DNA from: Streptomyces sp. NRRL S-350
GTDB taxonomy: Bacteria; Actinomycetota; Actinomycetes; Streptomycetales; Streptomycetaceae
DNA length: 64,000 nt
Direction: 5' to 3'
Assembly: GCF_000719705.1 (NCBI RefSeq)
Contig: NZ_JOHO01000008.1
Location: forward strand, 62,001 to 126,000
Translations under genes and position numbers: made by a program
The notes under the pieces: model-generated
Databases searched by the model: none
The model's input: only the letters and a program-made list of their open reading frames with translations
Told to the model about the DNA's origin: nothing
In this document: positions 34,219 to 42,756 of the stretch, one piece after another
How positions within the stretch are numbered: position 1 is the stretch's first letter
Layout of the letters: every line of letters begins with the position of its first letter

Positions 34219-34814
34219 CGGGAACCACCCTCCTGACCCGGTCCGCTGGCGTACCCAACGGTATCTTGCGGCCGGTGCGCGGCGGAGGGAATCCGGCAAC
34301 AACGGAATCCGTCCTCGCGGATCGCCGGACCGGGTGCCCGAGCGGGTTCCGGGCCGGATGTGCGGGCAGGGTTCCGGAGCCGCGGGCGGGCCCGCTGTTC
34401 GAGAACCGCTGGACATATGTCGCACGGGTGGTTCGCGAGTGGCGGGCGGGGCGCCGGGGGCGTCCGGCGGTAGGTTCCCGACTGCGGGACCGGCGGGTCG
34501 GCCCGGGCCGGACGAGCGCCGGTACGAGGCTCGCGAGAGTGAGCGGGACAGTATGCACTGCCCTGTCCCCCGATCGCCGGAATATGCCCGAAGCGCTTGC
34601 TGCGGCCCGCCCGGCCGCCCATCCTGAGGCGTGTTCGTGTCGCGGCCGGTGCGCGGCCGACGGGTCGGAGCGGACGAGTGGGCGCGGGTGAACGGACCGG
34701 GCGGACGTCCGGGAGCGGCTCGGGTGGCGCCGGGCGGAGTGCGAGGACCCGCCCGGCCGGCAGATCCGGCGCGATCGGGACTTAGGCCGAACTGCGAGTG
34801 CGGGTGGTGGAGCG
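34219..34814. other. Gene-free interval upstream of sigma and ATP-binding genes
   Basis: 596 bp in which I see no convincing gene; frames covering it lack ribosome sites and family resemblance. Two GGTTCCGG copies occur near 34345-34380. It must hold the promoters for both flanking genes. Confidence 0.4.
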
Positions 34815-35288
34815 GTGCAGGTTCTTCAGGTACAGCTGGCGGTGCAGGCGGACCCCGCGGAGGTCGGCCGGGCCCGTCGGTGGGTGCGCTCGCGGCTGTT
34901 GAACCACGGGGTGGACCCGGACGCGCCGATGGCCGAGACGGTGGTGCTGGTGGTCTCGGAGCTGGTGACCAACGCCGTGGTGCACACCGGCTGTCCGGCC
35001 GTGCTGCGGCTCTGCCTGCCGGTGGCCGAGGGAGTGCCGACGGGCTGTCCGGCCGTCCCGCTGCGGGTGGAGGTCGCCGACGCGAGCCAGGCCGCCCCGG
35101 CCCCGCGGCACGCCGGGGCGGACCAGGACGCGACCAACGGGCGCGGCCTGGAGCTGGTCGAGCTGCTCTGCGAGCGCTGGGGCTGGTACCCGGACGGCTC
35201 GGGCAAGCGGGTCTGGTGCGAGATCGGCTCGGACGCCCGGCCCGCCGATCCGCTGGCGGACGTGGACTGGGCGGCTTTGGCGCAATAG
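34815..35288 (+). CDS. RsbW-like ATP-binding regulator (HATPase_c_2)
   Basis: A 157-residue GHKL-type ATPase of the anti-sigma/serine kinase family abundant in Streptomyces. The N box is visible in VVSELVTNAVVHTG and the G1/G2 region in NGRGLELVELLCERWGW. The G1 aspartate seems present in VADASQ but the loop is atypical. GTG 34815 has GGAG just upstream. Such proteins bind sigma factors or anti-sigma antagonists; none is adjacent except the ECF pair, which uses its own zinc anti-sigma protein. The partner is unknown. Confidence 0.88.
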   Translation: MQVLQVQLAVQADPAEVGRARRWVRSRLLNHGVDPDAPMAETVVLVVSELVTNAVVHTGCPAVLRLCLPVAEGVPTGCPAVPLRVEVADASQAAPAPRHAGADQDATNGRGLELVELLCERWGWYPDGSGKRVWCEIGSDARPADPLADVDWAALAQ

Positions 35289-35842
35289 CGGCTGTCCCGG
35301 CGGCCGGAGCGCCGTCGCGATCAGGCCCGCGATCGGCTCGCGATCGGACTGGCGATCAGGCCGGTGCTCAAGCGGGTGCTCAGGCCGGTGCCCAGGTCGG
35401 CGATCAGGTTCGCGGGCACCGTGGCGGTCACCCCGGCGGCCGACTGTCGGGCGCGGATGGCGATCACCGGCCGAAAGGTGACGCAACCATTCCGAATTTC
35501 GGACTACCCATTGACGTGACGTATCCGACTGATCACGCTTGGGTGCGGCGCTCCGACGCGAGGGGACGCCGAGGGGACGTCCGTCCACCGCCGCAGTGCC
35601 GCTGTCCAGGGGGATCGTGTCAGCGAGGGGGCTGCGGACGGCCGGTCACGGGCCGCCTCCTCGGCGAGTGCGGAGGTCGAGGCGCGGGTTCAGGGCCCGC
35701 GCGTCGCGGTTGGATGGCGGCCTGCCGTGCCGTGCTCGGGGTGCGCGCGGCCCGCCGCCATCCAATTCGGCGCCGCGCCACGGCGAGATCCGGCCACCGG
35801 CCGCGCCGGCGCCCGGCCGCCTGACCGACCGGCAGGCCCCGC
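35289..35842. repeat. Non-coding interval with eight 11-13-bp minisatellite units
   Basis: 554 bp without a gene. From 35315 to 35420 lie about eight degenerate units around GGCGATCAGGCC. The remainder has no structure I can name beyond short GAGGGGACG repeats near 35561-35580. Confidence 0.65.
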
Positions 35843-36811
35843 CTAGGCGCTGGTACGGAAGGTGCGCCGGTAGGCGCTCGGTGCCACATCGAGCCGGCCG
35901 CGCAGTTGCAGCCGCAGTGAGGCGGCGGTGCCGAAGCCGGACTCCCGGGCGACCTGGTCGATGGTCAGATCGGTCCGTTCCAGCAGCTGGCGGGCCCGCT
36001 CGGTGCGCTGGGTGGTGATCCACTGGCCCGGACTGGCGCCGGTCTCCTCGCGGAAGCGCCGGGTGAAGGTCCGCACGCTCATGCCCGCGCGGTCGGCGAG
36101 TTGGCGCAGTGCGAGTGGCCGGTCCAGGTGCTCCAGCGCCCAGGCGCGCACCGCGGCGGTGCCGCTGCCCTCGGCGTCCACCGGGCTCGGGGCCTCCACG
36201 TACTGCTTCTGGCCGCCCTCGCGCCAAGGCGGTACCAGGCAGTTGCGGGCCACCGCGTTCGCCACCGCGCTGCCGTGGTCGCGCCGCACCACGTGCAGGC
36301 AGAGGTCCACCCCGGCGGCGACCCCGCCGGAGGTGAGGATGTCGCCGTCGTCGGTGTAGAGCACGTCGGGGTCGAGCCGCACCCGGGGGAACAGCCGGGC
36401 GAAGCGCTCGGTGTAGCGCCAGTGGGTGGTGGCCGGACGGCCGTCCAGCAGGCCGGCGGCGGCCAGGACGAAGGAGCCGGTGCAGATCGACATCAACCGG
36501 GTGCCGGGGCGGATCCGGGCCAGTGCGGCGGCCAGCTCCGGGGTGAAGCAGGCGTCGGCGACGGCCGGGCCGGAGTCGGCGGAGGCCGGGACCACCACGG
36601 TGTCGGCCCGCTCCAGGAGTTCGGGCCCGTGGTCGACCGTGACCCGGAAGTCGGCACTGGTGGCGACCGGCCCCCCGTCCAGGGTGCAGGTGGCCACGTC
36701 GTAGAGGGGCTGCCCGGACGGGTCCTTGGCGCCGCCGAAGATGCGGGCGGGGATGCCGAGTTCGAAGGCGATCACGCCGTTCAGGGCGAGTACCGCGACC
36801 AGGTGTGCCAT
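35843..36811 (-). CDS. GlxA-like AraC family transcriptional regulator
   Basis: A 322-residue regulator with an N-terminal class-I-glutamine-amidotransferase-like (DJ-1/PfpI) domain and a C-terminal AraC HTH pair. The first domain contains TRLMSICTGSFVLAAAGLLD, with Cys at the nucleophile elbow, and DDGDILTSGGVAAGVDLCLH. The DNA-binding part has DRAGMSVRTFTRRFREETG and QVARESGFGTAASLRLQLRG. ATG 36811. It is divergent from an MFS gene across about 120 bp and probably regulates it. Confidence 0.92.
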   Translation of the reverse strand: MAHLVAVLALNGVIAFELGIPARIFGGAKDPSGQPLYDVATCTLDGGPVATSADFRVTVDHGPELLERADTVVVPASADSGPAVADACFTPELAAALARIRPGTRLMSICTGSFVLAAAGLLDGRPATTHWRYTERFARLFPRVRLDPDVLYTDDGDILTSGGVAAGVDLCLHVVRRDHGSAVANAVARNCLVPPWREGGQKQYVEAPSPVDAEGSGTAAVRAWALEHLDRPLALRQLADRAGMSVRTFTRRFREETGASPGQWITTQRTERARQLLERTDLTIDQVARESGFGTAASLRLQLRGRLDVAPSAYRRTFRTSA

Positions 36812-36932
36812 GTCGTCCCCTCAGGTGCCGGCGGGTCAGGGCCAGGGTACGCGGGAACCTTGGCCCGATTCTTGCGAAAGCTGTCATTCAGGCCACTCGT
36901 CCGGGCCCCGGACGCCCGGAACACTCGTCCGC

Positions 36933-38414
36933 GTGACCGAACGCAGCGCCCTCGCCCCCACGTCCGCCCCCGAGCCGACCGCCCCCGAGCCGACCGCCTC
37001 CGAGCCGACCTTCCCCGAGCCGGCCGCCTCCGAGCCGACCGGCTCCGATCCGCTCGTCACCGATCCGCTCGTCCCCGCCCCGGCGGCAGGCGTCGGAGGG
37101 GCCGTCCCGGCCAGGCGCCCCCGGGTGCACTACGCCTGGGTGGTGGCCGGGGTGGCCCTGCTCGTCCTGCTCGGCTCGGCCGGCTTCCGCTCCGCGCCGA
37201 GCCTGATGATGGACGCCCTGCACAACGAGTTCGGCTGGTCGCTCGGGACGATCTCCAGCGCCACCTCCGTCAACCTGACCCTCTACGGCCTCACCGCCCC
37301 CTTCGCCGCCGCGTTGATGGACCGCTTCGGGGTGCGCCTGGTGGTGGTCTGCGCACTGCTGACCATCTCGGTCGGCTCCGGGCTGACCATGCTGATGCGC
37401 GAACCCTGGCAACTGGTGCTCTGCTGGGGCGTGCTGGTCGGCCTGGGCAGCGGCTCGATGGCCGGGGCCTTCGCCACCACCATCACCGGCCGCTGGTTCC
37501 AGGCACGCCAGGGCCTGGTCACCGGGGTGCTGACCGCCGCCGGCGCGGCGGGCAACCTGGTCTTCCTGCCGGTCGGCGCCTGGCTGGTCGAACAGCACGG
37601 CTGGCGCTCGGCCGTGGTCGTGGTCTCGCTCGCCGCCAGCGCCGTCGCCGTCCCGGTCCTGCTGCTGATGCGCGAGCGGCCCGCCGACCTCGGCCTGCTC
37701 CCGTACGGCGCCACCGAGGCCCCGCCCGCGCCGGCCGCCGACAGCCGCGCCCTGGCCCGCTCGCTGCGGGTGCTGCGCGACGCCGCCCGCACCCGGGCGT
37801 TCTGGCTGCTGGCCGGCTCCTTCGCGATCTGCGGCGCCACCACCGCAGGCCTGGTCGGCACCCACTTCATCCCGGCGGCGCACGACCACGGCATGCCGGT
37901 CACCACCGCCGCGAGCCTGCTCGCCCTGATCGGCGTCTTCGACGTGGCCGGGACGGTGTTCAGCGGCTGGCTCACCGACCGGGTCGACTCCCGGGTGCTG
38001 CTGACCGTCTACTACGGGCTGCGCGGCCTCTCGCTGCTCCTGCTGCCGCAACTGCTGTCCGGCTCGCTGCAGCCGCCGGTCCTCGCCTTCGTCGTCTTCT
38101 ACGGCCTGGACTGGGTCGCCACCGTGCCGCCGACCGTCGCGCTGTGCCGTCGGCACTTCGGCGAGGACGCGTCGATCGTCTTCGGCTGGGTGCTGGCCGG
38201 CCACCAGATCGGCGCGGCCGTCGTCGCCGGGCTGGCGGGCCTGGCCCGCGACGCGCTCGGGAACTACGACCTGACCTGGTACGGCGCCGGCGCGCTGTGC
38301 GCGGTCGCGGTCGGGCTCTGCCTGGCGCTGCGCACCGGGCGGACCGACCGGCCGGGCGGTGACGGTGCCCCGGCGAAGGCCGTCGGAGCCGGGGCTGTCG
38401 GTGCTGAGGTCTAG
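36933..38414 (+). CDS. MFS transporter, oxalate/formate-antiporter-like
   Basis: A 493-residue MFS protein from GTG 36933, with a roughly 65-residue Pro/Glu/Thr/Ser repeat tail before helix 1 (HYAWVVAGVALLVLLG). Twelve hydrophobic segments follow, including SATSVNLTLYGLTAPFAAAL and the motif A loop ALMDRFGVRLV. The opening resembles the OFA family, which exchanges dicarboxylates or monocarboxylates, but the substrate is unproven. It is divergent from a GlxA-like regulator. Its end lies 10 bp before the GNAT start, so the two may be co-transcribed. Confidence 0.88.
   Translation: MTERSALAPTSAPEPTAPEPTASEPTFPEPAASEPTGSDPLVTDPLVPAPAAGVGGAVPARRPRVHYAWVVAGVALLVLLGSAGFRSAPSLMMDALHNEFGWSLGTISSATSVNLTLYGLTAPFAAALMDRFGVRLVVVCALLTISVGSGLTMLMREPWQLVLCWGVLVGLGSGSMAGAFATTITGRWFQARQGLVTGVLTAAGAAGNLVFLPVGAWLVEQHGWRSAVVVVSLAASAVAVPVLLLMRERPADLGLLPYGATEAPPAPAADSRALARSLRVLRDAARTRAFWLLAGSFAICGATTAGLVGTHFIPAAHDHGMPVTTAASLLALIGVFDVAGTVFSGWLTDRVDSRVLLTVYYGLRGLSLLLLPQLLSGSLQPPVLAFVVFYGLDWVATVPPTVALCRRHFGEDASIVFGWVLAGHQIGAAVVAGLAGLARDALGNYDLTWYGAGALCAVAVGLCLALRTGRTDRPGGDGAPAKAVGAGAVGAEV
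36960..37060. repeat. CCGAGCCGACC tandem repeats in the MFS N-terminal tail
   Basis: Units of 15-18 bp built on GCC(C/T)CCGAGCCGACC repeat about six times and encode a PEPTA-type tail. Confidence 0.7.
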
Positions 38415-38424
38415 GCTCCGGCGC

Positions 38425-38952
38425 ATGGCGCTCACCTTCACCCTGGACCCGAAGCCCGACCCCGACCTGCGGGCGGCCGTCGTCCGGCTGTGGACCGACG
38501 TCACCAACGCCGGCGGCGCGGTCGGCTTCGTGGGGCCGGTCACCGAGGACGAGGTGTGGGACCGTGCCGACTCCCAGTTCGCCGGGCTCGCCCCGGACGG
38601 CCCGGACCGGCTGCTGGTCGCCCAAGACGGCGACACCGGTCGGCTGGTCGGCGCGCTGTTCTTCGCGTCGATGCGGTTCCAACCCATGGACCACTGGCGC
38701 ATGCTCCAGCGGGTCATGGTGCACCCCGACCACCAGGGCCGCGGCCACGGCGGCGAACTGCTCGCGGAGGCCGAGCGGGTGGCCCGGGAGTGGGGCCTGG
38801 AGTCGCTGCGGCTCACGGTGCGCGGCGGCCTGGGGCTCGAGCGGTTCTACGCCCGTGCCGGCTACCGGGAGGTCGGCCGAGTGCCGGCCGCGATCCGGGT
38901 GGCCCCCGGGGACGACCGCGACGACATCACCATGTGGCTCGACCTGCGCTGA
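38425..38952 (+). CDS. GNAT family N-acetyltransferase
   Basis: A 175-residue GNAT acetyltransferase. Motif A reads LQRVMVHPDHQGRGHGGELL, with beta-5/alpha-4 LESLRLTVRGGLGLERFYAR and the C-terminal AGYREVGRVPAAIR. ATG 38425 follows the MFS stop by 10 bp. The length and the VTNAGGAVGFVGPVTEDEVW segment are typical of a widespread actinobacterial GNAT group of unknown substrate. Confidence 0.88.
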   Translation: MALTFTLDPKPDPDLRAAVVRLWTDVTNAGGAVGFVGPVTEDEVWDRADSQFAGLAPDGPDRLLVAQDGDTGRLVGALFFASMRFQPMDHWRMLQRVMVHPDHQGRGHGGELLAEAERVAREWGLESLRLTVRGGLGLERFYARAGYREVGRVPAAIRVAPGDDRDDITMWLDLR

Positions 38953-38967
38953 CCACGGGCCCGGACG

Positions 38968-39030
38968 TACCAGGGGGGCGGCCGGGGGCGGCCGGGGGGC
39001 GGCGGCCGGGGGGGGGTCAGGGGGTGGTCA
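38968..39030. repeat. G-run cluster with G-quadruplex potential
   Basis: Six runs of five to nine G on the plus strand separated by CGGCC-type linkers, downstream of the GNAT gene. They could fold into a G-quadruplex in RNA or DNA and may act as a terminator; it is equally a slippage-prone simple repeat. Confidence 0.6.
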
Positions 39031-39148
39031 AGGGACGGCCGGGGCGTCGGGGCGGACGACCGGGTGACCCCTTCCCCGCGGCGGCCGTCAGGCATGCTTG
39101 ACTGGTGGACCCGCCCACGCCCCCGCGCAACGAGAAGGATGTGTCCCA

Positions 39149-39493
39149 GTGAGCAGCAACGGCCCGGATAAGTCGCACGCCACGCTCCGCTACACCTCCC
39201 TGCGGGTCAGCATCTTCCTCGCCTGCCTGCTGGTGGCCCTGCTGCTCGGGCACTTCCAGGTCATCCCGGTCAGCGGCGACGCCGGCGTGATCTTCCTCTT
39301 CCTGCTGGCGGCGGTCGCCTCCGCGCCGCTCAGCTACGCCCTGCTGAGCAAGCAGCGCGACGAGATGTCCGCCCAGATCAGTGGCAAGGTCTCCGGGCTG
39401 CGCAGCCGTACCGCAGGACGGATCGCGGCGCAGAACGCCGAGGAGGACGCCGCCGACGACGCCGCCCGCGCGGCCGCCACCGGGCGGAACTGA
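39149..39493 (+). CDS. DUF4229 small membrane protein
   Basis: A 114-residue protein matching DUF4229: ATLRYTSLRVSIFLACLLVA is the first membrane helix, DAGVIFLFLLAAVASAPLSY the second, followed by SKQRDEMSAQIS and a charged Ala-rich C-terminal helix. GTG 39149 has AAGGA 9 bp before it. The family is widespread in actinobacteria, the function is unknown, and the position next to respiratory or lipid genes is not conserved here. Confidence 0.85.
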   Translation: MSSNGPDKSHATLRYTSLRVSIFLACLLVALLLGHFQVIPVSGDAGVIFLFLLAAVASAPLSYALLSKQRDEMSAQISGKVSGLRSRTAGRIAAQNAEEDAADDAARAAATGRN

Positions 39494-39529
39494 CCCCGCC
39501 CCGGACCGCCGAGCCGTACCGCAGCCGCC

Positions 39530-40594
39530 GTGCCCGCCACCCGAGACTCCGTGCCGCCCGAGCAGCCCTCCGCCGAGGGCGCGCTCGGGACCTGGCCGCC
39601 CCCGTCCCGCCGGCCCACCGGGCGGGACGTGGCCCGGCTCGCCGGGGTCTCGCAGGCCACCGTCTCCCTGGTCTTCTCCGGCGCCGAGGCCGGCCGCCGG
39701 GTCTCCGAGACGACCCGGCAGCGGGTCCGGGAGGCCGCGCACAGCCTCGGCTACCACCCGCAGGCGGCGGGCCGGCAGCTGCGCCTGGGCCGCAGCGGCA
39801 TGATCCTGCTCGCCGTGCCGAACCTCCAGGGCCCGTTCTTCGGCCGGGTGCTGGAGGGCGTCCACGAGGAGGCCGGCCGCAACGGGCTGGCGGTCGTGGT
39901 CAGCTCCGGCTGGGGCAGCGCCACCCTCGCCGAGGCCGCCACCGCCGGGCGCTTCGACGGCCTGCTGATCTGCTCCCCGGACGACAGCCAGCTCGGCGAA
40001 CTGCCCACCGACACCCCCGCGGTGTTCCTGGACGCCGACCCGGGCACCGACCGCGCGCGCCCGACCGTCGAGCTCGACGTGGCCGGCGGGATGCGGGCCG
40101 CCGTCGAGCACCTGGCCGCCCTCGGCCACCGCCGGATCGGCCGGCTGCGCTCCAGCCACGCCGCGCACACCTTCCGGGTCAGGCAGGCCGCCTTCGAGCA
40201 GGTGGTGCGGGAACTCGACCTGGACGTCGTGGAGTTGGGCGTGAGCCTGAACGACGGGCACCGGGCCGCGCGGACCGTGGCGGCCCGCCTGCTGACCCGG
40301 GCGGACCGGCCGCGCGCGGTGGTCTGCGACGACGACGTGGTCGCCTCCGGGGTCTACCAGGCCGCCGCCGAGCTGGGTTTGCGGGTGCCGGAGGACCTGT
40401 CCGTGGTCGGCATGGACAACGTCGCGGTGGCCGCGCTGCTGGCCCCGCCGCTGACCACCGTCGACCTGCCCGGCGAGGAACTGGGGCGGGCCGGGGCGGC
40501 CGCGCTGGCGGGCCTGCTGCGCGGGGAGCCGGTGGCCCCGGTGGCGCCGCTGGCCACGTCCCTGGTGCTGCGCTCCTCCACCGCGTTGGCCTGA
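39530..40594 (+). CDS. LacI family transcriptional regulator
   Basis: A 354-residue LacI/GalR repressor. The HTH is PTGRDVARLAGVSQATVSLV (residues 29-48), with hinge helix GYHPQAAGRQLRLGRSG. The periplasmic-binding-like effector domain starts at MILLAVPNLQGPFFGRVLEG and ends with DLSVVGMDNVAVAALLAPPL. GTG 39530. It should bind a sugar or nucleoside effector. No sugar-uptake operon is adjacent, so its regulon lies elsewhere or it acts alone. Confidence 0.92.
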   Translation: MPATRDSVPPEQPSAEGALGTWPPPSRRPTGRDVARLAGVSQATVSLVFSGAEAGRRVSETTRQRVREAAHSLGYHPQAAGRQLRLGRSGMILLAVPNLQGPFFGRVLEGVHEEAGRNGLAVVVSSGWGSATLAEAATAGRFDGLLICSPDDSQLGELPTDTPAVFLDADPGTDRARPTVELDVAGGMRAAVEHLAALGHRRIGRLRSSHAAHTFRVRQAAFEQVVRELDLDVVELGVSLNDGHRAARTVAARLLTRADRPRAVVCDDDVVASGVYQAAAELGLRVPEDLSVVGMDNVAVAALLAPPLTTVDLPGEELGRAGAAALAGLLRGEPVAPVAPLATSLVLRSSTALA

Positions 40595-40694
40595 CCGCCC
40601 CCACCGGGCTGTCCGTCATCTCTTCGGATTGCTCAGAACAGTCGGTTAGCGGTCAGCCGCTCTCGCGTCGTGGGCCGGGGAGAACGACCGGACG

Positions 40695-41024
40695 ATGAGA
40701 TTCCGGCATACGGACGTCCCGACCGCGAACCCCACGCCTGTCCGGAGCGGCCCCCGAACGGCCGCGGCCTTCGGCCTCTTCGCCGGCCCCCTGCTCACCG
40801 GCACCCTCACGGCCCCGCCCGCCGAGGCCGCCGCCGCCGGGGCGCCACGGCTGATCGGCCGCAGGCAGTCGGATGGAACCCCGGCCGGCCGGACGGAACC
40901 CGGCCCGGCCGGAAGGAACAATCCGGCCGGAAGAAACACGTCAGCTGCAAGGACACGTCAGCTGCGAGAGCAGGACTGCGCCCACCGGCCAGACCCCGGT
41001 GGGCGCAGTCGTCTGTGGGGGCGG
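40695..41024 (+). pseudogene. Possible secreted-protein remnant in a 432-bp gap
   Basis: An ATG 10 bp after GGGGAGA opens a frame with a signal-peptide-like N-terminus (RTAAAFGLFAGPLLTGTLTA and an AEA cleavage-like site). It then dissolves into short-repeat sequence: CCGGCCGGA(C/A)GGAAC units at 40888-40945 and two copies of ACGTCAGCTGC (40948-40975). The frame continues into the opposite-strand MFS gene, so a functional product is doubtful. The rest of 40595-41026 holds only the MFS terminator. Confidence 0.25.
40975..41009 (-). terminator. Terminator of the leftward MFS gene
   Basis: ACTGCGCCCACCGG (40975-40988) pairs perfectly with CCGGTGGGCGCAGT (40996-41009) around a 7-nt loop, 18 bp after the MFS stop on its strand. 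Confidence 0.8.
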
Positions 41025-41026
41025 GC

Positions 41027-42238
41027 TCAGCCGACCGGCACCGGCTGGGCCAGGGCGGGCGCGACGGGCGCCGGGTGGAACCAGCGCCGAGCGCCGAACA
41101 GCAGCAGTCCGCCGAGCGCGATCCCGCCCGCCGCGCACAGGGCGACCGCGCGCAGCGAGCCCTCGGCGAGGTTGCCGGAGACGGCGTAGCCGAGCGAGTT
41201 GCCGGTGGCGAACAGCGTCACCAGCCAGGCGAAGGCCTCGGTGACCGTGCCGCTCGGCGCCAGTTCGGCGACCAGCACGAACGCCGCCGCCAGCAGCGGT
41301 GCCAGCGCGATCCCGGACAGGAAGGCCAGTGCGGCCATCGGGTACGGCCCGGGCAGGGCGACCAGCGGCAGGTAGGAGGCGGCCATCGCGAGTGCCATCA
41401 CCCAGGTGCGGGTGGCGGTGGTGCTGCGCCACCGGACCGCGCCGTAGGCGAGCGCGCCGAGCAGGCCGCCGAGCGCCGCGAGCGCCAGTAGGGTGCCGGC
41501 GCCACCCGGCAGGGCGCCGGCGTGGTGCTCGGCGTAGGCGATGAACAGCACGTTCTGCGAACCGACCGCCCAGCCGGCGCCGGCGAGTCCGACCAGCAGG
41601 AACACCAGGCCGGGGGAGCGCAGGGGCCCGAGCAGTCCGGTGGAGTGCGCGCGGACCGGGGCGCGCCAGGCCCGGGCCGGTGCGGCGGTGGCCACGATCA
41701 GTGCGCCGGCCAGGCCGAGGCCGGCGGCCACCCAGAGCGCGGCGACCGGGCTGACCAGGCCGGCGATCCCGGCGACGGCCAGCGGCCCGGCGACGTAGAG
41801 GATCTGCTGGGAGGCGGAGTCGAAGGCGTAGGCGGTGTCGAGCTGCTCCTCCTCGACGACGTCCGGCCAGAGCGAGCGCAGGCAGGGCTCCAGCGGGGGC
41901 ATCGCGAGGCCGGCTATCGCGGCGCCGACCGGGGCGGCGAGCGGGGAGCCGGGGGCGAAGGCCAGCAACGCGTACCCGCCGCCGGCCACCACGGCCGAGG
42001 CCAGCAGGACGCGCGGCTGCCCGGTGCGGTCCACGATCCGTCCGAGCACCGGTCCGCCGACGGCAGCCGAGATCGCGTACGCGGCGGTGGCCAGGCCGAT
42101 CCGCCCGTACGGCGCGCCGGCCTCGCGCAGGGCGAGGGCGATCACCAGGGCGGTCATGCCGGCGGGCAGTCGGCCGAGCAGGGTGCCGAGGAGCAGGCGG
42201 GTGACGTGCGGGGCGCGGAGCAGGGCGAGGTAGCCCAT
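41027..42238 (-). CDS. MFS transporter
   Basis: A 403-residue MFS protein with about 12 helices and short tails. Helix 1 is HVTRLLLGTLLGRLPAGMTA, the motif A loop is GRIVDRTGQPRVLL, and the acidic stretch SLWPDVVEEEQLDTAYAFDS is characteristic of a group of actinobacterial putative exporters. ATG 42238 has GAGAGG upstream. A perfect 14-bp palindrome lies 48 bp before the start, so expression is probably repressor-controlled, though no regulator gene is next to it. Confidence 0.88.
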   Translation of the reverse strand: MGYLALLRAPHVTRLLLGTLLGRLPAGMTALVIALALREAGAPYGRIGLATAAYAISAAVGGPVLGRIVDRTGQPRVLLASAVVAGGGYALLAFAPGSPLAAPVGAAIAGLAMPPLEPCLRSLWPDVVEEEQLDTAYAFDSASQQILYVAGPLAVAGIAGLVSPVAALWVAAGLGLAGALIVATAAPARAWRAPVRAHSTGLLGPLRSPGLVFLLVGLAGAGWAVGSQNVLFIAYAEHHAGALPGGAGTLLALAALGGLLGALAYGAVRWRSTTATRTWVMALAMAASYLPLVALPGPYPMAALAFLSGIALAPLLAAAFVLVAELAPSGTVTEAFAWLVTLFATGNSLGYAVSGNLAEGSLRAVALCAAGGIALGGLLLFGARRWFHPAPVAPALAQPVPVG

Positions 42239-42285
42239 CGGCGTCCTCTCCGGTCTGGGCAGGCGGGGGCGGGGACGCTGTCAAA

Positions 42286-42299
42286 GTTATACGTATAAC
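42286..42299. promoter_or_regulatory. Palindromic operator upstream of the MFS gene
   Basis: GTTATACGTATAAC is a perfect 14-bp palindrome, strikingly AT-rich for this genome, about 50 bp upstream of the leftward MFS start. It probably overlaps the promoter and binds a dimeric repressor. Confidence 0.6.
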
Positions 42300-42406
42300 C
42301 ACCCGCCGGTCAACCGGGGCGTTCACTCGGACTGATGGTGCGTCAGCCTCGTTCGTGTCCGGATCTAGAAGCGGGGGAGGGGGTGGGGCGGGCTTCGGGT
42401 CCACTC

Positions 42407-42460
42407 CATCTCAAACAAGTACTTTGAACATCTCAAACCTTTACTGCTAACGTATCGGCC
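42407..42460. promoter_or_regulatory. Direct-repeat promoter region (CATCTCAAAC twice)
   Basis: CATCTCAAAC occurs at 42407-42416 and 42429-42438, 22 bp apart (two helical turns), flanking the palindrome AAGTACTT (42417-42424). It is the AT-richest spot of the 518-bp gap between MFS and symporter genes and the likely regulated promoter of the symporter transcript. Confidence 0.5.
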
Positions 42461-42568
42461 ATGACAGCCTCAGACGCACTGCGGATGCACGGCCCGGGCC
42501 CACTGCCCGGCGCCGCCCGCCCAGGTGCTCTGACCGGCGCTGTGGACAGCCCGCGCCGTTGTCGCGCC

Positions 42569-42655
42569 ATGAGCCGTGCGGCCCTGGGCCGTGCTGCCAT
42601 GAGCCGCACTGCCGCGACCCGTGCTGCCATGAGCTGTATGGCGGCGGCACGCCCC
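42569..42655. repeat. Repeated GTGCTGCCATGAGC units in the symporter leader
   Basis: Three imperfect copies at roughly 30-bp spacing. An in-frame 65-codon open frame (42461-42658) spans them, encoding Met-Ser-Arg-Ala repeats. It has no ribosome site and is not called as a gene. Confidence 0.5.
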
Positions 42656-42756
42656 TGACCGGGGGCCCGACCTCTCCCGTCCGGCCCCGCGCCGTGCCGC
42701 CTTCTCCGCCCCACACCCCACTGTTGAGCAACGCCCTCCCCCGGAGACGCACTCCC

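Noticed and set aside
34631..35824. Plus-strand frame running from before the ATP-binding gene through the minisatellite
   Set aside because: It reads the ATP-binding gene out of frame. The GDQAGAQAGA stretch comes from the tandem repeat and has no domain attached.
42461..42658. 65-codon leader frame before the symporter
   Set aside because: Its sequence is a by-product of the GTGCTGCCATGAGC repeats and lacks a Shine-Dalgarno, so it is not called a leader peptide.
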